Source of the DNA: Ruminococcaceae bacterium UBA7080
Lineage (GTDB): Bacteria > Bacillota > Clostridia > Oscillospirales > Acutalibacteraceae
DNA: 64,000 nucleotides
Reading direction: 5' to 3'
Assembly: GCA_002493595.1 (NCBI GenBank)
Contig: DKZG01000027.1
Coordinates: 48,629 to 112,628 of the forward strand
Below the pieces are notes generated by a model. It saw only the letters and a program-made list of their open reading frames with translations, made no database searches and was not told the origin of the DNA. Shown here piece by piece: positions 56,136 through 63,956 of the stretch (positions are counted from its first letter, which is position 1; each line of letters starts with the position of its first letter). The position numbers were made by a program, and so were the translations under genes.

Positions 56136-57268
56136 AGCAAATTCAAATCCTTATAAATATTCGTCATATCAGCTATAACACTTTTAACGGAATACGCTTT
56201 TACCATTTCAAGATTTTTTTCTCTGAAATCAGAAATCAGCTGTGGATTATCCATAAGCTCACAAATCCTATCTGCCATTTCTTTATAATCATTAAGTTTG
56301 ACAATAAAACCGTTAACACCGTTTTTCACTAAATCTCTGTTACCGCGCACATCAGTCGCAACAATAGCATTACCGATTGCCATAGCTTCAATTAAATTGA
56401 CCGGCAGACCCTCACGATTGCTGGCTGAGACCGAGATATCAGCCAGTGCTGCAAGTTTTTCTATATCACGCCTATAGCCCAAAAATTCAACATGCTCCGA
56501 AATGCCAAGTTCTTTAACCTTAAGACTCAATTCGTCTAAAAGCTCAGTCTGACCGGGACAAAGAAGCTTGATGTTTTTATGATTTTTACGTATTTCATTA
56601 ACTGCGTTAAAAAGCATTATATGATTCTTTCCGGCTGTAAGATTGGCCGGATAAATCATGATAAAATCATCCTGTTGATATCCGTATTCCGTTCTGAGAT
56701 TTGCTTTTTGCGAAACAGACACACTGCAAAATTTATCAATATCAACTCCGACACCGTTAACTTTAATGATTTTCCCGGCTTTAAATCCTCTGTGAACAGC
56801 GTTGTCATAATCCTCCTGATTGATTGTAATCAGACAATCCGTATATTTGGAAAGATATTTTTCAACCGGATAAAACAGAAGCCAGTTAACCCTTGACGCA
56901 CCACTAAAAAAATGAAAACCATGGGCAGTGTAAATCACCTTAGTTCCTTTTTTTCGTGCATTTCTTGCTGCCAATCTGGCAACAACAGCACCCATAGGCG
57001 TATGGCAGTGAACAACATCATAGCCGTTTTCATCCACAATCTTTTTCAACTTATGATATGCTGCAATATTATTTGCACTGTATGGGCTTCTGCTGAACGG
57101 AATCTCAAAAATTTTATCCACTCCTGATAAATCAAGCCCCGGCTTTTCGTCGGAATTATCCTTAAATGCAGCGTGAACTTCACAGCCCAGACGCTTTAGC
57201 TCATGAATAAAAGGCATATGAAACTGGCCTATATGACTTCTCACTGTTGCAACAAACAATACTTTCAT
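56132..57268 (-). CDS. Family 4 glycosyltransferase, probably the second-sugar transferase
   Basis: A 378-residue GT-B enzyme (KVLFVATVRSHIGQFHMPF, HCHTPMGAVVARLAA, HGFHFFSG, SNREGLPVNLIEAMA). Members directly after the phosphoglycosyl transferase gene usually add the second sugar to the lipid-linked unit; here it is so placed. GGAG precedes the ATG at 57268. Confidence 0.92.
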   Translation of the reverse strand: MKVLFVATVRSHIGQFHMPFIHELKRLGCEVHAAFKDNSDEKPGLDLSGVDKIFEIPFSRSPYSANNIAAYHKLKKIVDENGYDVVHCHTPMGAVVARLAARNARKKGTKVIYTAHGFHFFSGASRVNWLLFYPVEKYLSKYTDCLITINQEDYDNAVHRGFKAGKIIKVNGVGVDIDKFCSVSVSQKANLRTEYGYQQDDFIMIYPANLTAGKNHIMLFNAVNEIRKNHKNIKLLCPGQTELLDELSLKVKELGISEHVEFLGYRRDIEKLAALADISVSASNREGLPVNLIEAMAIGNAIVATDVRGNRDLVKNGVNGFIVKLNDYKEMADRICELMDNPQLISDFREKNLEMVKAYSVKSVIADMTNIYKDLNLL

Positions 57269-57283
57269 ACTTACTCTCCGCAT

Positions 57284-57940
57284 TTAAACTGTTTCTTCCT
57301 GCTTCACACAATCATCAAAGGCATGAACATCTGCAGCCGTACCCTTCACGGTTTCTGTAACATTCACATTATCCTCATTTTTAAGAACACTGAAAACGGT
57401 CAGAAATAAAATTTTAATATCAAGCCACAGGCTCATATGATCAACATAATAAACATTAAGCTTTATTCTCTCATGCCATTCTGTATGCTTTCTGCCGTTA
57501 ACCTGTGCCCAGCCTGTTATACCGGGCCTTACCTCAAACATACGAAGCTGCTCCCGTGTGTATTCGGCAATAGGCCACGGATGATAGGTGAGCGGCGGGC
57601 GAAAGCCTACAAGGGACATTTCCCCCTTAAGAATATTGATTAGCTGAGGAAGTTCATCAATGCTGGTTGCTCTGATAAATCTGCCTACGCGCGTAACCCG
57701 CATATCACCGTCAAAAGAATACTGACCTGTACCCATATTCTCGGCATTTTCACACATTGACCGAAATTTGTAAATCTCAAATTCCATTGCATTTTTACCG
57801 AGACGCACCTGTTTAAATAAAACAGGACCTTTTGAATCCAGTTTAATTGCAACTGCAGTTAAAAGCATAAGCGGCGACAGTAAAATCAATGCTGCAAACG
57901 CAATTACAACATCCAAACAACGTTTCAATACCTTATACAT
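57284..57940 (-). CDS. Undecaprenyl-phosphate sugar phosphotransferase (priming enzyme)
   Basis: A 218-residue monotopic phosphoglycosyl transferase. It has an N-terminal membrane segment (VVIAFAALILLSPLMLLTAVAI), the catalytic KFRSM and DELPQLINILKGEMSLVGFRP motifs, and PGITGWAQVNGR. It moves a sugar-1-phosphate from a UDP-sugar to undecaprenyl phosphate and so starts the repeat unit. GGGGAG precedes the ATG. It overlaps the upstream aldolase-like gene by eight bases. Confidence 0.94.
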   Translation of the reverse strand: MYKVLKRCLDVVIAFAALILLSPLMLLTAVAIKLDSKGPVLFKQVRLGKNAMEFEIYKFRSMCENAENMGTGQYSFDGDMRVTRVGRFIRATSIDELPQLINILKGEMSLVGFRPPLTYHPWPIAEYTREQLRMFEVRPGITGWAQVNGRKHTEWHERIKLNVYYVDHMSLWLDIKILFLTVFSVLKNEDNVNVTETVKGTAADVHAFDDCVKQEETV

Positions 57941-58766
57941 TTTTTATCTCCCCAACAATTTCATTCACACGGCAGCAAAGCTGCGAATGCATATTTTTAA
58001 AATAATCGGCATTACAGTCTTCAAGATATTTTTCATACGAACGAAGCGCATTTACTCCGTCTGCAAAGATCCTGTCAACCGCCTCATAATCCCAAGCAGC
58101 CTGATCCACCCGGCAAAATGAACGTGATAAAATTGCAATCGTTGAACCAAGACGATAGTGTTCACTCACAATACATTCTGCAGGAAGCAAACCTTCGCCG
58201 ATCCTGCCAAATCCCCCAAATCCGAATTTAACACCCGCTTGATTGAGTTGATTTGCAAGTCTTTCTACGGTACCATCTGCAAGAAGTTCAAAAAGAAACG
58301 TTCTATTAAGACTGAGATGAAGATCATTCAGCCCTATATGTACTTCATCGATACCATCCAGTGACAAAACACGGTCCAAATTTTTAACTGCCTGTACATT
58401 CTCCAGCAAAAGCATTGTTTTTGCTCTTGATGATACCATAGATAAAAATTTTGAAACATCATCAGCTGTTTGCCACATTGGAAGCATGATAATATCAGCA
58501 CCTGCTTCAATAACCGACTGAATTTCACGCTGCGAGTTTTCATGTATTGGATTCACTCTTACCAAAAGCTCGGATTTATCCAGCACGCGCCTAATATTTT
58601 TCACGTCAGCAACAGTGTGATGGTTTTGCACCGTATCCATACCGCCCTGGCGTTTATCCTTACCTATGTATTCCATATCAACAAAAATCCGATTAACGCC
58701 GTGCCGCTGCGCAATTTGTGCAATCTTCGGCCGGTTCGTTATATACATTAAATCAAGCATATCCAT
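57933..58766 (-). CDS. HpcH/HpaI-like aldolase/lyase, first gene of the surface-polymer operon
   Basis: A 277-residue TIM-barrel protein of the citrate-lyase/2-keto-3-deoxy-aldolase superfamily. Expected active-site residues are seen: R70 in LVRVNP, metal ligand E122 in LLLENV and D148 in IGLNDLHLSL. The family cleaves or forms C-C bonds with pyruvate, but the exact reaction is unknown. Such a gene at the head of a glycan operon suggests it makes an unusual sugar acid or pyruvate-derived group; this is inference. The ribosome-binding site is weak, and the ATG at 58760 is an alternative start. Confidence 0.75.
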   Translation of the reverse strand: MDMLDLMYITNRPKIAQIAQRHGVNRIFVDMEYIGKDKRQGGMDTVQNHHTVADVKNIRRVLDKSELLVRVNPIHENSQREIQSVIEAGADIIMLPMWQTADDVSKFLSMVSSRAKTMLLLENVQAVKNLDRVLSLDGIDEVHIGLNDLHLSLNRTFLFELLADGTVERLANQLNQAGVKFGFGGFGRIGEGLLPAECIVSEHYRLGSTIAILSRSFCRVDQAAWDYEAVDRIFADGVNALRSYEKYLEDCNADYFKNMHSQLCCRVNEIVGEIKNV

Positions 58767-58814
58767 TTCCCAAGCTATCTGCTTCTATATCTATTAATTT
58801 AAGATTATTTGTTA

Positions 58815-58843
58815 ATTATAATATAAAATAGTACTATAGTCAA
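58815..58843 (-). promoter_or_regulatory. Promoter of the surface-polymer operon
   Basis: TTGACT (58838-58843), 17 bases, TATAAT (58815-58820), about 50 bp before the first gene. The spacer contains the perfect 10-bp palindrome ATAGTACTAT (58828-58837), a possible regulator site. Confidence 0.8.
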
Positions 58844-59009
58844 TAAAATACATAATAAACTTGTACAACCAGTTACATTTATGTACATTTATTCATCTCT
58901 TTATTCACTTTAGCACTTTACGCTGTTAGCACGTTGGCTTGCAATTATTGTCAAAACACAATATGATTAAAGCAATATATTATAACATCATTTCATACGG
59001 AGGAAAATT

Positions 59010-60401
59010 ATGAGCGAAAAAAAACGAAGCAGCTTTACAGGGCAAATCGGTTTTGTTCTCGCCGCTGCAGGAAGTGCAGTAGGACTCGGAAACATATGGC
59101 GCTTTCCGTATCTGGCCGCCAAGGACAACGGAGGATTGTTTATTCTCTGCTACATCATTCTTGCGCTGACTTTCGGCTTTGCACTTCTCACAACAGAAAT
59201 TGCAATCGGAAGAAAAACAAAACAGAGTCCGCTGACAGCCTATGGCAAAATCAGCAAAAAAATGGGCGGTATCGGCACACTTGCCACACTTGTTCCGGTA
59301 ATCATACTCCCCTATTACTGCACAATAGGCGGATGGGTTCTTAAATACTTCTTCACCTTTGTAACAGGTAAAGGCACCGAAGCAGCAGCAGACGGTTATT
59401 TTACAGGATACATTACCCAGCAATGGCAGCCGATAATATGGATGGTAATTTTCCTGGTACTGACATCCATCACGATTTTCTGCGGAGTAAATAAGGGAAT
59501 TGAAAAACTCAGCAAAATCCTTATGCCTGTGCTTCTTGTGCTTGTAATAGGGATTTCCATTTACTCGCTTACTCTCAGCTATACAGATGCAGACGGCGTA
59601 ACCAGAACCGGACTTGAAGGTCTTAAAATTTATCTGATTCCCGATTTCACAAATATAACTTTTAAAGATTTCTTCGTTATATTAATGGATGCTATGGGGC
59701 AGCTGTTCTTCTCTATCAGTGTGTCAATGGGTATTATGGTTGCATACGGTTCTTATGTAAGCGATGATACAAATCTTATGAAATCCATTAATCAAATAGA
59801 AATTTTTGATACAATTGTAGCGTTGCTTGCAGGACTTATGATTGTGCCGGCAGTATTTGTATTTATGGGCAGAGACGGTATGTCTGCCGGACCCGGACTT
59901 ATGTTTGTATCACTGCCTAAAGTATTTGAAGATATGGGCAAAATCGGCAGTGTTATTGGTGTTCTTTTCTTCCTGATGGTCATATTTGCTGCTGTAACAT
60001 CCTCTGTTTCAATTATGGAGGCAATCGTATCCAGCATCATGGATAAGTTTAATATATCCAGAAAAAAAAGCACAGTATTTGTTTTGATATATGCACTTAT
60101 ATTTGGCATAATTGTATGTTTAGGATACAATCTGTTCTATTTCGAGCTCAAACTTCCAAACGGCTCAGTAGGTCAAATACTGGATGTATTCGATTATCTG
60201 AGCAACAACATTCTTATGCCTCTTGTAGCACTCCTCACCTGCATACTGATAGGCTGGATTGCAAAGCCCAAAACAGTCATTGAGGAAGTGACTAAAAACG
60301 GTGAAAAATTCAACCGTAAGATGATTTATATTGTAATGATTAAATTCGTGGTTCCGATTTTAATTTTCGCTCTGCTTCTTCAGGCAGTAGGTATTTTTTA
60401 A
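59010..60401 (+). CDS. Sodium-dependent transporter, neurotransmitter:sodium symporter family
   Basis: A 463-residue LeuT-fold symporter with about 12 helices. TM1 reads VLAAAGSAVGLGNIWRFPY, with the unwound Na+/substrate site, followed by NGG. Substrates in bacteria are amino acids (for example Trp, Tyr, Leu); which one is unknown. GGAGG precedes the ATG. A terminator follows. Divergent from the surface-polymer operon; I found no convincing plus-strand promoter in the 58.85-59.0 kb gap. Confidence 0.94.
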   Translation: MSEKKRSSFTGQIGFVLAAAGSAVGLGNIWRFPYLAAKDNGGLFILCYIILALTFGFALLTTEIAIGRKTKQSPLTAYGKISKKMGGIGTLATLVPVIILPYYCTIGGWVLKYFFTFVTGKGTEAAADGYFTGYITQQWQPIIWMVIFLVLTSITIFCGVNKGIEKLSKILMPVLLVLVIGISIYSLTLSYTDADGVTRTGLEGLKIYLIPDFTNITFKDFFVILMDAMGQLFFSISVSMGIMVAYGSYVSDDTNLMKSINQIEIFDTIVALLAGLMIVPAVFVFMGRDGMSAGPGLMFVSLPKVFEDMGKIGSVIGVLFFLMVIFAAVTSSVSIMEAIVSSIMDKFNISRKKSTVFVLIYALIFGIIVCLGYNLFYFELKLPNGSVGQILDVFDYLSNNILMPLVALLTCILIGWIAKPKTVIEEVTKNGEKFNRKMIYIVMIKFVVPILIFALLLQAVGIF

Positions 60402-60414
60402 TCTAAAATCTTTG

Positions 60415-60447
60415 TACGCCTCAGCTGATGCCGAGGCGTATTTTTTT
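60415..60447 (+). terminator. Terminator of the symporter gene
   Basis: TACGCCTC and GAGGCGTA pair around a 10-base loop and are followed by seven T. Confidence 0.92.
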
Positions 60448-60543
60448 GCATCGCTTTGCGAAAAACATATTAAACAACAGGATATATAAAAAATGAATTG
60501 ACCAAAGGCAGGATTTATTTTTGTGAATATTAAACAAATTATT

Positions 60544-60580
60544 ATAAAAGTGTTGAATTTTTTGATAAAAGTGTTATAGT
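60544..60580 (+). promoter_or_regulatory. gdhA promoter with two direct repeats
   Basis: TTGAAT (60553-60558) and TATAGT (60575-60580) are 16 bases apart. ATAAAAGTGTT occurs twice (60544-60554, 60565-60575), exactly 21 bp apart, so on the same face of the helix and covering the promoter. This suggests a regulator bound as a tandem pair. Confidence 0.6.
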
Positions 60581-60633
60581 ATATTTAACAAAACATGTGA
60601 GCAACGGCTCACCATAATAAGGGGGATGTATTT

Positions 60634-61983
60634 ATGAATAAATACATAGAAAACGTAATTAAGACAGTTGAAAAGCGTGACAACGCCAAGCCGGAATACA
60701 TACAGTGCGTAAAAGAGGTTTTTCGTTCACTTGAAAAGGTTATTGAAGAGCATCCCGAGTACGTAGAGGACGATCTTCTTACGCGTATGGCAGAGCCGGA
60801 CAGACTCATAACCTTTAGAATCGCATGGGTTGATGACGCGGGCAAAACACAAATCAACCGCGGTTACCGTGTCCAATTCAACTCAAGCATCGGCCCTTAT
60901 AAAGGCGGTCTTCGTTTTCATCCCAGCGTAAATTCATCCATTATGTATTTTCTTGGATTTGAGCAAACTTTTAAAAATTCACTTACAGGGCTGCCGATGG
61001 GCGGTGCAAAGGGCGGATCCGACTTTGATCCAAGGGGCAGAAGCAAGGGTGAAATCATGCGTTTTTGTCAGGCTTTTATGACAGAACTGTACAGACACAT
61101 AGGCCCCAATGTGGATGTTCCCGCCGGTGATATAGGTGTCGGAGCAAGAGAAATAGGATTTCTTTTCGGTCAATATAAAAGAATTGCAGATGCATTTGAA
61201 AACGGTGTAATAACAGGAAAAGGACTTTCCTACGGCGGCTCTCTTATCCGTCCCGAAGCAACCGGCTATGGCGCTGTTTACTATACCTGCGAGGTTTTCA
61301 AACATGAAAACGATACTATCAAGGGAAAAACCTTTGCAATATCCGGTTTTGGAAATGTTGCTTGGGGTGCATGCAAAAAAATTGCCGAACTCGGCGGAAT
61401 ACCGGTAACTATTTCAGGTCCTGACGGATATGTATATGACAAAAATGGTATTATTACCGAGGAAAAAATCAATTACCTGCTCGAAATGAGAGCATCAGGC
61501 AGAGACAGATGCCAGGATTATGCCGACAAATTCGGTGTACCTTTTTATGCCGGTCAAAAACCATGGAGTGTCAAGGTTGACGTTGCCATGCCATGTGCAA
61601 CACAAAATGAAATCGGCATAAGCGAAGCAAAACAGATTATAGCTAATGGCACAAAATATTATATTGAGGTTGCAAATATGCCTACAACCGAGGAAGCACT
61701 CAATTTATTTATGGAAACTGACGGCGTAATTGTAGCACCTTCAAAAGCAGTCAATGCCGGCGGTGTATGTGTATCCGGTCTTGAAATGAGCCAAAACAGT
61801 CAGCGCCTGTCATGGACAGCTGAAGAGGTCGATGAAAAGCTGCACCATGCAATGGTTGCTATCCATGCCAATTCAGTTAAGGCTGCTGAAAAATACGGAC
61901 TCGGCTACAATCTGGTTGCCGGTGCAAATATTGCAGGCTTCGAAAAAGTTGCAGAGGCTATGATGGCACAGGGTATCTACTAA
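60634..61983 (+). CDS. gdhA: NADP-type glutamate dehydrogenase
   Basis: Hexameric enzyme joining ammonia and 2-oxoglutarate. It has 449 residues. The catalytic-Lys motif LPMGGAKGGSDFDPRG is clear, as are GGLRFHPSVN (substrate Lys) and ISGFGNVAWG (coenzyme loop). NADP preference is inferred from similarity to the anabolic family. GGGGGAT precedes the ATG. It has its own promoter and terminator, and supplies glutamate for glutamine-using steps such as carAB and glmS. Confidence 0.96.
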   Translation: MNKYIENVIKTVEKRDNAKPEYIQCVKEVFRSLEKVIEEHPEYVEDDLLTRMAEPDRLITFRIAWVDDAGKTQINRGYRVQFNSSIGPYKGGLRFHPSVNSSIMYFLGFEQTFKNSLTGLPMGGAKGGSDFDPRGRSKGEIMRFCQAFMTELYRHIGPNVDVPAGDIGVGAREIGFLFGQYKRIADAFENGVITGKGLSYGGSLIRPEATGYGAVYYTCEVFKHENDTIKGKTFAISGFGNVAWGACKKIAELGGIPVTISGPDGYVYDKNGIITEEKINYLLEMRASGRDRCQDYADKFGVPFYAGQKPWSVKVDVAMPCATQNEIGISEAKQIIANGTKYYIEVANMPTTEEALNLFMETDGVIVAPSKAVNAGGVCVSGLEMSQNSQRLSWTAEEVDEKLHHAMVAIHANSVKAAEKYGLGYNLVAGANIAGFEKVAEAMMAQGIY

Positions 61984-61998
61984 AAAGCATAAAAAACC

Positions 61999-62035
61999 AA
62001 AAGCCATATCTCGGCCGAGCTGAGGTATGGCTTTT
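61999..62035 (+). terminator. gdhA terminator
   Basis: AAAAGCCATATCTC and GAGGTATGGCTTTT pair with one G-U and are followed by T-rich DNA. Confidence 0.8.
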
Positions 62036-62112
62036 TCATATTTAAATATAAAATCACTCATTAAGTATATTTTTAAGGTTAATCAGAAAAAATACATAAT
62101 GAGGTGATTAAA

Positions 62113-62391
62113 ATGGCTAAAAAAGGCATGAAACGGCCCGAACAAACCCATACTGCCAAAAGAAATGAAGCTGCATCTGTTCCTGAAATTCAAGGCAAAT
62201 CCAAATGTGCAAAGGAAAAAGCTAAACCAATCATAGCAGGAACGCATTCTCCTGCACAAAAGGTTTATCATACAAAGCCCTTTTCCGCCAAGGAGAAGCC
62301 GATATCAGAAGTATATAAAGCTATTGATAATGATTTGGCAAGAGACAATCTTGAAAACGACATTCCATCTGCCGATTTGCAGGATTTGTGA
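62113..62391 (+). CDS. Small lysine-rich, probably disordered protein
   Basis: A 92-residue protein with about 20% Lys and few hydrophobic residues until the end (EVYKAIDNDLARDNLENDI). No signal peptide or known domain. GAGGTG precedes the ATG at 62113. I do not recognise a function; the charge could suit nucleic-acid or anionic-polymer binding. Confidence 0.65.
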   Translation: MAKKGMKRPEQTHTAKRNEAASVPEIQGKSKCAKEKAKPIIAGTHSPAQKVYHTKPFSAKEKPISEVYKAIDNDLARDNLENDIPSADLQDL

Positions 62392-62397
62392 TAAAAC

Positions 62398-62426
62398 ACC
62401 CCTTGAAGATTATACCTTCAAGGGGT
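62398..62426. terminator. Stem-loop between converging small-protein and XRE genes
   Basis: ACCCCTTGAAG and CTTCAAGGGGT pair perfectly around a 7-base loop. The minus-strand side is followed by GTTTTA, so it can end the XRE transcript and probably the plus-strand one. Confidence 0.75.
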
Positions 62427-62459
62427 TCGTTAATGAAGCCTTATCTAATTAGATTAGTT

Positions 62460-63077
62460 TTAAAATCCAAGAAATTTTGACTTTATTTCAGTGTTTATTT
62501 CTTTATTGTTTTCTAAAATAGCTTTCAGCAACTGTGATAACTCGCTATAAGAAAACTTCGATACAACAGCCTCCTGATATCCATCAATTGATATATCGTT
62601 CAATTTTACATTAGCTAATCCATACATTGTGATTTCTTCCAGTTCACCAAAAGCAAATCCCGCTACTAACAAATAACGATTTCCATTAAAAACAGTATAA
62701 AACGCAACATGTATATCGCTATAAAACTCAGAAATACACTTTTCGTAAACACAATCAAACTGATCTATTCTTTTATTTTTATCACTATAAACACGCCATT
62801 TAGCTTCGAGTGCCAACCGGTAAAGAAGAGAAGAATTCTTCTCTTCTTTACCGGTTTTAAAATCTGAATTTACGTTATCAAGAAACAGATAGGATATCGG
62901 GATATTTAAATACGTTGCAATCGAATCAATAATTTCCAGTGAAGGATTACTGTCAGGCTTTGACCAGCGGCTGATTAAACCCTGACTAATCCCAACAGCC
63001 TGTTCCAGCTGAGTAACATTAACTCCAAATTGTTTACAATATTTTTTTATATTGGATACCAGCAATGAATTATCCAT
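62460..63077 (-). CDS. XRE-family regulator with large C-terminal domain
   Basis: A 205-residue protein. Residues 5-65 are a Cro/CI helix-turn-helix (KKYCKQFGVNVTQLEQAVGIS..LISRW). Residues of about 80-205 are unknown and hold FAFGELEEITMYG; they may sense a ligand or partner. AAGGAG is ten bases from the ATG. It follows the small membrane-protein gene by 24 bases and probably regulates the promoter there. Confidence 0.85.
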   Translation of the reverse strand: MDNSLLVSNIKKYCKQFGVNVTQLEQAVGISQGLISRWSKPDSNPSLEIIDSIATYLNIPISYLFLDNVNSDFKTGKEEKNSSLLYRLALEAKWRVYSDKNKRIDQFDCVYEKCISEFYSDIHVAFYTVFNGNRYLLVAGFAFGELEEITMYGLANVKLNDISIDGYQEAVVSKFSYSELSQLLKAILENNKEINTEIKSKFLGF

Positions 63078-63101
63078 ATAGATCTTTCTCCTTTAACATA
63101 T

Positions 63102-63305
63102 CTAAAACATAACACCACAGATACGAGTAATCATAATCAATAATACTGCAATAATTGCGGTGAATGCTGCCTGATAAAATATTTTTATAAAACTATGCTT
63201 TTTAAAAATACAATCCGATATACTAAGCATAAAGTATGACCAAATCAGCATTGCTAACAAAAATGCAAAAATTACCGTTATTGAAATTGCTATTGTTGAA
63301 TTCAC
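63102..63305 (-). CDS. Small membrane protein upstream of the XRE gene
   Basis: A 67-residue protein with two hydrophobic helices (residues about 3-27 and 40-62) separated by a basic loop (KKHSFIK). AGGAGG is only two bases from the ATG at 63311 but eight from the in-frame GTG at 63305, which I prefer. It is the first gene after a strong promoter-operator. Function unknown; a toxin-like or immunity-like role is only a guess from the layout. Confidence 0.65.
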   Translation of the reverse strand: MNSTIAISITVIFAFLLAMLIWSYFMLSISDCIFKKHSFIKIFYQAAFTAIIAVLLIMITRICGVMF

Positions 63306-63318
63306 AACCATTGCCTCC

Positions 63319-63334
63319 TTTATTGTACAATAAA
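63319..63334. promoter_or_regulatory. Perfect 16-bp palindrome at the transcription start (operator)
   Basis: TTTATTGTACAATAAA reads the same on both strands, lies directly next to the -10 box and ends just before the ribosome-binding site. It is an ideal operator for the XRE protein encoded in the same operon. Confidence 0.75.
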
Positions 63335-63363
63335 ATTATACTACTTATATTTCATACTTTCAA
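63335..63363 (-). promoter_or_regulatory. Promoter of the membrane-protein/XRE operon
   Basis: TTGAAA (63358-63363), 17 bases, perfect TATAAT (63335-63340). Confidence 0.85.
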
Positions 63364-63504
63364 GATGTCCACTATGACTTTTTGTTTACAGATATCTATG
63401 TTTTATAATGTTATTGTAATTTTTTCGTATTGTTATTACAAAATAATTACTATAGTTGTAATTTCTTTGTCTTATTATCAAAATTTCGCCACACTTGTAA
63501 CGAA

Positions 63505-63674
63505 TTATACTTCATAGTTTTTGCATGCTCCTGAATTCAAATTATAATTAAACGGCTTATAAAGCAAAGAATTTTTGTTAACCTGTCCTACAGGAATATA
63601 CCGGAGTTCAATATAACCGTATTCAACATCGCCCATGTAAATTTCAAAATTGATCCGTCAGTTTCTGAATTCAT
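63505..63674 (-). pseudogene. Remnant of a small gene with a frameshift
   Basis: From the ATG at 63674 (AAAGGTG upstream) the frame reads MNSETDGSI. Shifted by one base it continues NFEIYMGDVEYGYIELRYIP and then VGQVNKNSLLYKPF to a TAA at 63505. The composition looks coding, but no family is recognised. It may be a degraded cargo gene. The rest of 63364-63956 holds AT-rich DNA, a plus-strand terminator, short tandem repeats and the tRNA terminator, with no other gene. Confidence 0.4.
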
Positions 63675-63802
63675 AGCTGTTTCACCTTTAATTTGAAAAG
63701 AGATTTTAGAAAATAAGGATGCCAATTATTCAACGAAAGAGTATATACACACATTTATTTAAAAACAACGATTGATGCTGTTAACAAAATACATACAAAG
63801 TT

Positions 63803-63832
63803 AGAGGGCTAACATTTGTTAGCCCTCTTTTT
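63803..63832 (+). terminator. Orphan plus-strand terminator
   Basis: AGAGGGCTAAC and GTTAGCCCTCT pair around ATTT and are followed by T4. No plus-strand gene precedes it, which fits a deleted or eroded element. Confidence 0.7.
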
Positions 63833-63854
63833 GCAAATTATGTGATACCTACTT

Positions 63855-63874
63855 GTTACCAACGCGTTACCAAC
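63855..63874. repeat. Tandem repeat of GTTACCAAC near the tRNA
   Basis: GTTACCAAC occurs twice, 11 bp apart, about 80 bp from the tRNA 3' end. Read on the minus strand, a short frame here gives VGNALVTSRYH, like the ends of some phage integrases. A vestigial attachment or integrase arm site is possible, but this is inference. Confidence 0.35.
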
Positions 63875-63916
63875 CGTCTGATTTTGTGTAGTTTTAAATA
63901 GTATTGAAAATTAAGA

Positions 63917-63950
63917 AAAGACCTACATAGCGTGTACTATGTAGGTCTTT
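63917..63950 (-). terminator. Terminator after the initiator tRNA
   Basis: AAAGACCTACATAG and CTATGTAGGTCTTT pair perfectly around CGTGTA. The minus-strand side is T-rich. It lies seven bases past the tRNA CCA end. Confidence 0.85.
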
Positions 63951-63956
63951 AATAAA

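Noticed and set aside
58861..58868. TTGTACAA near the symporter promoter as a second binding site for the XRE protein of 62.5-63.1 kb.
   Set aside because: Only the 8-bp core is shared and the flanks differ; a chance match in 64 kb is likely.
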